This document shows, in pieces, positions 1 through 5,059 of a DNA stretch of 6,226 nucleotides (the stretch's first letter is position 1; each line of letters begins with the position of its first letter). A program made the position numbers and the translations under genes. Source of the stretch: Methanomicrobiales archaeon. Lineage in GTDB: Archaea; Halobacteriota; Methanomicrobia; Methanomicrobiales; JACTUA01. Below the pieces are notes generated by a model, which was not told the DNA's origin, ran no database searches, and saw only the letters and a list, made by a program, of their open reading frames with translations. Where the stretch lies: contig JAJRCS010000086.1 in NCBI GenBank assembly GCA_028678815.1, forward strand, positions 1 through 6,226. Direction: 5' to 3'.

Positions 1-2
1 CC

Positions 3-10
3 TATTATAA
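3..10 (+). promoter_or_regulatory. candidate TATA box for the first operon
   Basis: The AT-rich octamer TATTATAA stands out at the left edge of an otherwise GC-rich window and resembles an archaeal TATA box. Its centre lies about 29 bp upstream of the ATG at 36. With the usual 25 bp or so between TATA box and transcription start, the transcript would begin only a few bases before that ATG. The window starts too close to show any BRE element. This is a pattern match only. Confidence 0.3.
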
Positions 11-71
11 CATCCGGGTCGCCAGAGGGTATACCATGGTGTAGACCCCCTGCCAGCAGATCGTCTGGGAC

Positions 72-410
72 GTGCTCCCCGCCATCCGGGCGGCCCTCGC
101 CGGAGAACTCGTGAAGAACGGGATTTCGCAGCAGGAGGTGGCCCGGCTCCTGGACATCGCCCCCTCGGCGGTCTCCCAGTACCTCTCCGGGAAACGGGGA
201 TACCGGATCGTCTTCGAGGCACCGGTGCAGAGGCTCATCGAGGATCTCGCCCGGGACATCAAGGCCGGCGGGATGACAGATATCACCGCACGGATCTGCG
301 CCATCTGCCACAAGGTCAGGGACGACGAGGGGCCATGCCTCCCCGTCCAGGAGCCGGCTTCCCCGGATTCCGGGCACGGGACCGGCAAAGGTTATCCTTC
401 TTCCCCGTGA
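72..410 (+). CDS. HTH transcriptional regulator (COG2522-like), N-terminus interrupted by an amber codon
   Basis: Small DNA-binding regulator, 112 aa from the GTG at 72. A helix-turn-helix lies at residues 19-43 (SQQEVARLLDIAPSAVSQYL, then SGKRG), followed by a CAIC pair (C76, C79) and a low-complexity Pro/Gly tail. The start is uncertain. The frame stays open upstream of GTG 72 and encodes TPCQQIVWDV, which runs directly into VLPAIR. From memory, this family begins with a PC-x-x-IVW-x-VLPAIR block, so those residues look like real protein. Continuing upstream, codon 42-44 is TAG and it is immediately preceded by ATG GTG (36-41), with a Shine-Dalgarno-like GAGGG at 25-29. GTG 72 has no convincing ribosome binding site. 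The natural gene was therefore probably 36-410 with CAG at codon 3. Cys in PCQQ plus CAIC could bind a metal or Fe-S cluster (inference). It lies 30 nt ahead of larE and may regulate the sulfur operon. Confidence 0.72.
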   Translation: MLPAIRAALAGELVKNGISQQEVARLLDIAPSAVSQYLSGKRGYRIVFEAPVQRLIEDLARDIKAGGMTDITARICAICHKVRDDEGPCLPVQEPASPDSGHGTGKGYPSSP

Positions 411-440
411 AGCTCCTGCAGGACACCGGAAGAGAGCAGC

Positions 441-1238
441 ATGGACCAGGACGCACGGGAGCAGCAGCTCAGGGAGAGGATCGCAGCACGGGGTTCCCTC
501 CTCATCGCCTTCTCGGGAGGGGTGGACTCCTCGCTCCTCTCCGCCATCGCCCGGGAGGTCCTCGGGGACCGGTGCCGCGCTGTCTTCCTGGAGAGCCCGC
601 TGGTCCCCCGGTCGGCGATGAGGGATGCCCGGGAGACCGCGGCTGCCCTCGGGATCCCCCTCGAGGTCATCCCGCTCCCCGTCATGGAGCTGGAGTCCTT
701 CCCGGCGAACCCTCCGGATCGGTGCTATCACTGCAAGAGGCTCTCCGCACGGGTCCTGAAGGAGCGCGCCCGGGAACTCGGGATAGCCTGTGTTGCCGAC
801 GGGACGAGCGCCTCTGACCTGGGTGGGCACCGGCCCGGCCTCCGGGCCGGCAGGGAGGAGGGGATCGCCCACCCCCTCATGGAGGCGGGGATCACCAAGG
901 AGGATATCCGGGCCATCGCCCGGAGGATGGGGTACGCCTTCTGGAGCAGGCCGTCGGCCGCCTGCCTCGCGTCCCGGATCCCCTATGGCGAGGAGCTCAG
1001 CATCGTGAAGCTCCGGATGATCGAGGATGCAGAGGAGGTGCTCCATGCCCTCGGGTTCACCCAGGTGCGGGTCCGGCTTCATGGGGAGCTGGCAAGGATC
1101 GAGGTTATGCCCGGGGAGATGGAGAGACTCTGGAAGGAGAGGGAGGGGATTCTCGAATCCCTGCAGGAGATGGGGTTCGCCTACGTGACCATCGATCTCG
1201 CGGGTTACCGGAGCGGCTCCATGGACGAGGTGCTATGA
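441..1238 (+). CDS. larE: LarE-like ATP-dependent sulfur transferase (PP-loop/ExsB superfamily)
   Basis: 265 aa, the usual length for LarE. The family adenylates a pyridinium carboxylate substrate and converts it to a thiocarboxylate during synthesis of the nickel-pincer cofactor of lactate racemase. The ATP-binding PP-loop is AFSGGVDSS at residues 23-31. PDRCYHCKR follows at 92-100 (C95, C98), and the diagnostic PSAACLASRIPYGE lies at 171-184. C175 there corresponds to the sulfur-donating Cys of the Lactobacillus enzyme (family knowledge). Having three cysteines (95, 98, 175) fits the subgroup of LarE proteins that carry a [4Fe-4S] cluster and need not sacrifice their own cysteine (inference). 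The ATG at 441 follows a purine-rich GGAAGAGAG. The stop overlaps the start of the cysteine desulfurase (ATGA), so the two are probably translationally coupled. No larB, larC or racemase gene is in the window, so the true substrate is open. Confidence 0.9.
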   Translation: MDQDAREQQLRERIAARGSLLIAFSGGVDSSLLSAIAREVLGDRCRAVFLESPLVPRSAMRDARETAAALGIPLEVIPLPVMELESFPANPPDRCYHCKRLSARVLKERARELGIACVADGTSASDLGGHRPGLRAGREEGIAHPLMEAGITKEDIRAIARRMGYAFWSRPSAACLASRIPYGEELSIVKLRMIEDAEEVLHALGFTQVRVRLHGELARIEVMPGEMERLWKEREGILESLQEMGFAYVTIDLAGYRSGSMDEVL

Positions 1239-2419
1239 TACCGGCGGAGATCCGGTCGGACTTCCCGGTCCTCTCGGAGGTCATTTACCTGGACAGTGCC
1301 GCGACGAGCCTCTCGCCGGAGCCGGTGCTCGCGGCGATGCTCGAGTACGAGCATGTCTACCGGGCCAACACGGGGCGGGGGGTCCACCGGCTCGCCCAGG
1401 TCGCAACCCAGAAGTACTGGGACGCCCGCCAGAGGGTGAAACGGTTCATCGGTGCAGAGAGCGGGGAGCTTGTCTTCACGAAGAACACCACCGAGGCCAT
1501 CAACATGGTCGCCCTGGGACTCCCCTGGAAGAAGGGCGACCGGGTAGTGACCACGCTCCTCGAGCACCACAGCAACCTCCTCCCCTGGATGCGTACCCGG
1601 GACCGCCATGGGATCGACCTCCGGATCATCCCCCCGGGTCCCGACGGTGCCTTCGACCCTGCCGATCTCGAGAGGGAGATCACCCCCGGGACACGGCTTG
1701 TCGCCGTCACCCATGCCTCGAATGTCCTCGGGAACCTGGTCCCGGTCCGGGAGATCGCGGAGATCTGCCGGGACCGGGGGGCCCTCCTCCTCGTGGACGG
1801 CGCCCAGTCGGTCCCCCACGTCCCCGTGAGGGTGGAGGAGCTCGGCTGCGACTTCCTCTGCTTCTCGGGGCACAAGATGCTCGGCCCGACGGGGACCGGC
1901 ATCCTCTGGATGCGGAGGCCGGAGATCGAGCCGCTCCTCCTCGGGGGCGGGGCCGTGGAGCAGGTCACCGGCTCCGGCTATACCCTCGTGGGGGGGCCCG
2001 CCCGGTACGAGGGAGGGACGCCGAACATCGCGGGCGCGATAGGCCTCGGCCGGGCCATCGGGTACCTCGAGGCCCTCGGGATGGGGGAGGTCCGGAGGCA
2101 TGAGCAGGCCCTCACGAGGCAGATGATCGAAGGGCTCACGGGGATCGACGGGGTAACGGTCTACGGCCCCGGCGCGACGCCGGACCGGATCGGGGTTGTC
2201 TCCTTCACCGTGCAGGGCCTGCACCCCCACGATGTCGCCCACCTCCTCGACGAGGAGGCGGATATCATGGTCAGGTCCGGCCACCACTGCTGCATGCCCC
2301 TCATGACGCACCTCGGGGTCCCGGACGGTACTGTCCGGGCTTCCCTCCACTGCTACAACAACGCGGACGACGTGGAGAAGCTCATCGGGACCGTCAGGAT
2401 GATCGCGGGGGGCGCGTAG
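1235..2419 (+). CDS. SufS/Csd-type cysteine desulfurase (class V aminotransferase fold, PLP-dependent)
   Basis: 394 aa, normal length for the SufS group. It removes sulfur from cysteine, giving alanine and an enzyme persulfide for Fe-S clusters, thio-cofactors and tRNA thiolation. The N-terminus IYLDSAATSLSP (17-28) is typical. The PLP-site residues are visible: LEHHSN at 109-114, VDGAQS at 187-192 (D188, Q191) and the Schiff-base lysine K214 in FSGHKMLGP. The active-site loop is VRSGHHCCMPLM at 346-357. The short RSGHHC form marks a type II (SufS-like) enzyme, and C352 is the expected catalytic cysteine. A second cysteine, C353, directly follows where many SufS proteins have alanine. The ATG overlaps the larE stop by 4 nt and has a strong Shine-Dalgarno GAGGTG at 1227-1232. 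Lying between larE and fdhD, it is well placed to feed sulfur to both (inference). Confidence 0.95.
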   Translation: MIPAEIRSDFPVLSEVIYLDSAATSLSPEPVLAAMLEYEHVYRANTGRGVHRLAQVATQKYWDARQRVKRFIGAESGELVFTKNTTEAINMVALGLPWKKGDRVVTTLLEHHSNLLPWMRTRDRHGIDLRIIPPGPDGAFDPADLEREITPGTRLVAVTHASNVLGNLVPVREIAEICRDRGALLLVDGAQSVPHVPVRVEELGCDFLCFSGHKMLGPTGTGILWMRRPEIEPLLLGGGAVEQVTGSGYTLVGGPARYEGGTPNIAGAIGLGRAIGYLEALGMGEVRRHEQALTRQMIEGLTGIDGVTVYGPGATPDRIGVVSFTVQGLHPHDVAHLLDEEADIMVRSGHHCCMPLMTHLGVPDGTVRASLHCYNNADDVEKLIGTVRMIAGGA

Positions 2420-2420
2420 G

Positions 2421-3173
2421 ATGTACCGCGAGCTTCCCTGCACCCGGATCGGCCAGGAGGGCATCCGGGAGACCACCGATCCCGTCGCCGAGGAGGTACC
2501 GGTGACCGTGACGGTGAACGGGCGGCAGGTGGCGACGGCCATGACCTCGCCGGCGGGCCTTGACGAGTTCGCCCTCGGGTTCCTCTTCACCGAGGGGATC
2601 ATCAGGGGGAAGGGGGATATCGACTCCCTGCAGGTGGAGAAGAACAGCGTGAAGATCATCACGAAGGATCTCCTCCGGGTCGTGGGGCCGAAGAGGACCA
2701 TCCTCTCCGGCTGCGGGGGATCCTCCTCCTTCCTCGACCCCGCGAAGCTCCCGAAGGTCACCTCGCCCCTCACCGTGCCGGCCGGGGAGATCTCCCGGGC
2801 CATGAAGGACCTCCTCCAGTCGGAGATCCACCGGGTCACGGGCGGGGTCCACGCCGTCGGGCTCTGCAGGGATGGGCAGCTCGCGGCGAAGGCCTTTGAC
2901 ATCGGGAGGCACAATGCCCTTGACCGGCTCTGCGGCCAGGCCCTCCTCTCGGGGATCGACCTCGGGCAGTCCTACGTCGTCTCCTCGGGCCGGATCTCCT
3001 CGGAGATGGTGAGGAAGTGCCTCGTCGCCGGCATCCCCCTCATCGCCTCACGGGGGGCGACCACGACCCTTGCCGTGACCCTCGCGGAGGGAAACGGCCT
3101 CACGATCATCGGGTTCGTCCGGGGGGGCGGGATGAACATCTACACGAACCCGCAGCGGGTCACGTCACCGTAG
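2421..3173 (+). CDS. fdhD: FdhD, sulfur carrier for formate dehydrogenase maturation
   Basis: 250 aa. FdhD takes sulfur from a cysteine desulfurase and passes it to the Mo/W bis-pyranopterin cofactor, giving the sulfido ligand that formate dehydrogenase needs. Recognisable family blocks are LDEFALGFLFTEGII (47-61), AFDIGRHNALDRLCG (158-172), VVSSGRISSEMVRK (186-199), ASRGATTTLAV (209-219) and the C-terminal GFVRGGGMNIYT (231-242). The sulfur-carrying loop SGCGGSSS (96-103) has C98, but the second cysteine of the E. coli CxxC motif is replaced by S101. The start is 1 nt after the desulfurase stop, so these are almost certainly one transcript. This matches the known IscS-FdhD partnership and suggests a dedicated sulfur donor. 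No formate dehydrogenase gene is in the window. Its 3' end overlaps the convergent tRNA thiolase gene by 14 bp. Confidence 0.94.
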   Translation: MYRELPCTRIGQEGIRETTDPVAEEVPVTVTVNGRQVATAMTSPAGLDEFALGFLFTEGIIRGKGDIDSLQVEKNSVKIITKDLLRVVGPKRTILSGCGGSSSFLDPAKLPKVTSPLTVPAGEISRAMKDLLQSEIHRVTGGVHAVGLCRDGQLAAKAFDIGRHNALDRLCGQALLSGIDLGQSYVVSSGRISSEMVRKCLVAGIPLIASRGATTTLAVTLAEGNGLTIIGFVRGGGMNIYTNPQRVTSP

Positions 3174-4101
3174 ACGGGCGTCCCCGGGGATCCCCGTCCT
3201 TTCCCGGTTTCTCCGGTATGCCCCTGCAGAGGGTCGCGAGCTCCTCCTGGCCCCGCACGATCCTCCCAAGGGTCCCGGGCCGGAGGTACTCGAGCCGGTC
3301 CACCATCCTCCGCGCCTCGCTCCTGAGGGCCGTTCCCGCGTAGGGGCACTCCGGGAGGTCATGGAAGATACCGGTGAGCATCCCGTACAGGGCCACCTCC
3401 TTCTCCGGAATCCGGAAGAGCGGCTTGATCCGGCGGAGCCCCCCGTCTGCCGGCTCCCGGACCGGGATTCGCGAAGCGAATCGAGGAGAAGGTGCGGAGC
3501 ACCTGACCGGTGACCGGGTGAAGCCATGAAGATCGCCCCGGAGGCAGTTCATCACCACGGTCTGGGCCTCGTCGTTGAGGTTATGGCCGGTTGCGACGGC
3601 CGTCGCCCCGAGAGCCATCGCGGTCTCCTGGAGGGCTTTCCGGCGGTGAACCCCGCAGAGGGTGCAGGGGTGCTCCCCTCCCGCCGCCACCATGGCGTCC
3701 AGGGTGGAGCCGGCGAGATCGCTGAAGGAGACGATGCGGTGCTCCACCCCGAGCCGGGCCGCCATCTCCCGTGCCACCCGCTGGGTGGCATCCCGGTAAC
3801 CGGCGATCCCCTCGTCCACGGTGATGGCGGTGAGGGTGACGGTCCCGGGCACGGGCAGGAACTTCCGGAGGAGATGGAGGAGGACGGTGCTGTCCTTGCC
3901 CCCGGAGAGGGCCACGGCGATCCGCTCACCGGGACGAAGGAGCCGGTATTCCCACAGGGTATGGCGCACCCTGCCCTCCATATCGCGGAGGAAGTGGTCC
4001 CCGCAGAGGTGGCACCCCCTCACCCGGTCCAGGAAGACCGCGTCCTGCCCGCAGAGGTCGCAGGCAGGAGGCCTCCCGGGCAGGGCCATAGAGCCGGGCA
4101 C
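3160..4101 (-). CDS. Ncs6/TtuA/CTU1-like tRNA 2-thiolation ATPase, with palindromic-repeat insertion and no C-terminal zinc finger
   Basis: 313 aa from the GTG at 4101; an ATG at 4089 giving 309 aa is equally possible. The family adenylates C2 of a tRNA pyrimidine (wobble U34 or U54) and replaces oxygen with sulfur. Residues 14-33 hold an N-terminal zinc-finger pattern (C14, C17, C30, C33). The PP-loop is ALSGGKDST at 64-72. The Fe-S/active-site cysteines are C146 and C149 (HPCTLCG) and C252 (ECPYAG). TGHNLNDEAQ (171-180) and RIKPLFRIPEKEVALYG (224-240) are typical. Two oddities stand out. Residues 200-212 are encoded by a double-hairpin element at 3466-3504. After LATLCRG the protein ends in a Pro/Gly/Lys-rich tail with no CxxC pair, whereas TtuA/CTU1 proteins usually end in a second zinc finger. 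The other minus-strand frames nearby do not supply the missing cysteines. The gene directly follows the ubiquitin-like carrier, whose TGA abuts this GTG, and probably takes its sulfur from it. Confidence 0.9.
   Translation of the reverse strand: MPGSMALPGRPPACDLCGQDAVFLDRVRGCHLCGDHFLRDMEGRVRHTLWEYRLLRPGERIAVALSGGKDSTVLLHLLRKFLPVPGTVTLTAITVDEGIAGYRDATQRVAREMAARLGVEHRIVSFSDLAGSTLDAMVAAGGEHPCTLCGVHRRKALQETAMALGATAVATGHNLNDEAQTVVMNCLRGDLHGFTRSPVRCSAPSPRFASRIPVREPADGGLRRIKPLFRIPEKEVALYGMLTGIFHDLPECPYAGTALRSEARRMVDRLEYLRPGTLGRIVRGQEELATLCRGIPEKPGKDGDPRGRPSTVT
3466..3504. repeat. 39-bp double-hairpin palindromic element inside the tRNA thiolase gene
   Basis: Two perfect inverted repeats lie back to back. 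GATTCGC (3466-3472), loop GAA, GCGAATC (3476-3482) is a 7-bp stem. AGGTGC (3490-3495), loop GGA, GCACCT (3499-3504) is a 6-bp stem. A purine-rich 7-nt spacer separates them. The element is exactly 39 nt and fills codons 200-212 of the minus-strand gene with no stop codon. GACCGG occurs immediately on both sides (3460-3465 and 3505-3510), like a 6-bp target duplication, and a further copy follows at 3512-3517. I see no second copy in this window, so its repeat nature is inferred from structure. Confidence 0.55.
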
Positions 4102-4296
4102 TCATCCCCCGTGGGAGACCCGGATGACCCGGATCTCGTCGTCCCTGCCGAGGACGGTGTCCTCGGGGATCACCCTGCCGTTCCTCGAGACGATCACCCC
4201 GGCCGGGTTCTCGTCCAGGGCGAGGAGCACCTCCCAGACCCTCGCCGCCCCCCCGTCGTAGGTCCGCGCGGTCCCGTCCTGGAGCCGGATCTTCAT
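4102..4296 (-). CDS. small ubiquitin-like sulfur carrier (MoaD/ThiS/SAMP2/TtuB type)
   Basis: 64 aa beta-grasp protein. The sequence begins MKIRLQDGTARTY, contains VIVSRNGRVIPEDTVL (35-50), and ends DEIRVIRVSHGG. Strand-rich alternation, small size and a C-terminal Gly-Gly are the hallmarks of the ThiS/MoaD/SAMP family. The terminal Gly is adenylated by an E1-like enzyme and converted to a thiocarboxylate that donates sulfur. TtuB in Thermus and SAMP2 in Haloferax supply sulfur for tRNA thiolation. Position directly upstream of the Ncs6/TtuA-like gene, with 0 nt to its GTG start, strongly suggests the same role here. No E1 (UbaA/MoeB-like) gene is in the window. The ATG at 4296 is preceded by GAGGATG on the minus strand, which decides this start over longer in-frame extensions upstream that look non-coding. 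A MoaD or ThiS role cannot be excluded. Confidence 0.85.
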   Translation of the reverse strand: MKIRLQDGTARTYDGGAARVWEVLLALDENPAGVIVSRNGRVIPEDTVLGRDDEIRVIRVSHGG

Positions 4297-4328
4297 CGCA
4301 TCCTCAGATCCATTCCGTCCGCCATCCC

Positions 4329-4336
4329 TTAAATAT
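4329..4336 (-). promoter_or_regulatory. candidate TATA box for the sulfur carrier/tRNA thiolase pair
   Basis: TTAAATAT on the plus strand reads ATATTTAA on the minus strand and is the most AT-rich block in this intergenic gap. Its centre is about 36 bp upstream of the minus-strand ATG at 4296, so transcription would start around 4305-4309 and leave a leader of roughly 10 nt. That short leader still contains the GAGGATG ribosome-binding-like sequence. No clear BRE is seen. Confidence 0.5.
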
Positions 4337-4370
4337 CCCGGCAGCGGGGGCGCGCGAGAGGCCCGGGCGA

Positions 4371-4432
4371 AGCTGGTTCCCGGCGTGATCAACATGATAA
4401 TGACCCTTGGACGATCATGTAGAGCTGGTTCC
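4371..4432. promoter_or_regulatory. divergent intergenic region with paired repeats upstream of thiN, possible operator
   Basis: The gap between the divergent genes (4297-4474) contains a 10-bp direct repeat AGCTGGTTCC at 4371-4380 and 4423-4432, both followed by C/G. Between the copies lies the inverted repeat CATGAT (4393-4398) and ATCATG (4414-4419) with 15 bp between the arms. The AT-rich segment ACATGATAATGA around 4392-4403 could serve as a weak TATA element for thiN. Archaeal thiamine genes are known in some lineages to be controlled by ThiR, a ThiN-domain repressor, but no match to a known ThiR operator is claimed. Confidence 0.3.
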
Positions 4433-4462
4433 GGAAAGCCCATCATGCTGCGCTGCAGGAAC

Positions 4463-4470
4463 GAGGGTGA
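4463..4470 (+). promoter_or_regulatory. ribosome binding site deciding the thiN start
   Basis: GAGGGTGA, with GGTGA complementary to the archaeal 16S 3' end, lies 4 nt before the ATG at 4475. The in-frame ATG at 4445 has only GGAAAG upstream. The GTG at 4385 is followed by codons (ATA, AGA, CGA, TCA, TGT) unlike those of the gene itself. Confidence 0.5.
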
Positions 4471-4474
4471 GGAG

Positions 4475-5059
4475 ATGGACGAGGAAGGCTTCGGGATGCT
4501 GGGGAGGATGCTGTACGCGCTCGGGGAGATCGAGGGGTGCCGGGAGTTCGCGGCCCTCATCCCCGAGGTACGGACGAACCTCGTGTACGCGAGAGAGGGG
4601 GCGCGGGAACCGGCGGACGTCGTCGCCATCGACGGCCGGATCACCGTGGTGGAGGGGCTCCCCCGGGCGGCGGGGCGGGTGAAGTTCGGGGCCTCGAGCC
4701 ACGTGGCCCGCCTGATCATCGAGATCCGGAGGAGGGATCCCTCGGTCCGGGCTGCCATCAACTTCGCCTGGACCCCGCACCTCTCGGATTGGCTCGGGCG
4801 GTACTGCCGGGAGAAGGGATGGATCTTCTCGGTCATCGACCGTGAGGGCGAGCCCGGGGAGATCAGGGAGGCAGAGGGCGCCTCCATGCCCTGGAAGGTG
4901 GCCGAGGCAATCCGGGCTGCCGGGGGGAGGGTGCCGAAGGTCTTCTACGAGACGGGCGCCGTCGGGAAGGAGCCGGTCTCGGTCCTCGTCGGCCGGGACC
5001 CCGTCGAGGTGGCGGGGCAGGCCTGCGAGATCGCGCGGAAGTACCATGGAGCCCGGTAA
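4475..5059 (+). CDS. thiN: stand-alone ThiN-type thiamine-phosphate synthase
   Basis: 194 aa. ThiN is the archaeal replacement for ThiE: it joins hydroxymethylpyrimidine diphosphate and hydroxyethylthiazole phosphate to give thiamine monophosphate. Most archaea carry ThiN fused behind ThiD; here it stands alone. Family blocks are IPEVRTNLVYAREGA (29-43), ADVVAIDGRITVV (47-59), FGASSHVAR (71-79), RAAINF (92-97), DREGEP (122-127) and GKEPVSVLVGRDPVEV (164-179). R55 and H76 are 21 residues apart, matching from memory the spacing of the Arg and His reported as important in the Pyrobaculum ThiDN enzyme. This favours a catalytic protein over a ThiR-like repressor, and no HTH domain is attached. The start is set by the ribosome binding site at 4463; an ATG at 4445 would add 10 residues. 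It overlaps the next gene by 14 nt. Confidence 0.85.
   Translation: MDEEGFGMLGRMLYALGEIEGCREFAALIPEVRTNLVYAREGAREPADVVAIDGRITVVEGLPRAAGRVKFGASSHVARLIIEIRRRDPSVRAAINFAWTPHLSDWLGRYCREKGWIFSVIDREGEPGEIREAEGASMPWKVAEAIRAAGGRVPKVFYETGAVGKEPVSVLVGRDPVEVAGQACEIARKYHGAR

Noticed and set aside
42..44. TAG read as pyrrolysine in the HTH regulator
   Set aside because: TAG is used as a true stop elsewhere here (cysteine desulfurase, fdhD and the right-edge partial gene), and pyrrolysine so close to a start in a DNA-binding protein would be unusual. A nonsense mutation or sequencing error is simpler.
1205..2914. Long minus-strand open frame opposite the desulfurase and fdhD
   Set aside because: It is antisense to two clear enzymes, is low in complexity (Pro, Gly, Arg, Asp runs) and shows no recognisable domain. 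Long antisense frames are expected in GC-rich DNA.
3526..4332. Plus-strand open frame opposite the tRNA thiolase and sulfur carrier
   Set aside because: It is antisense to two well-supported genes, with repetitive His/Gly/Pro/Glu content and no family features.
4385..4444. N-terminal extension of ThiN from the GTG at 4385
   Set aside because: These codons (ATA, AGA, CGA, TCA, TGT) do not match the gene's usage, and the stretch overlaps the repeats and AT-rich promoter-like sequence.
4297..4887. Upstream extension of the ubiquitin-like carrier on the minus strand
   Set aside because: The frame is open, but it runs across the TATA-like element and opposite thiN. The carrier is full length from the ATG at 4296.
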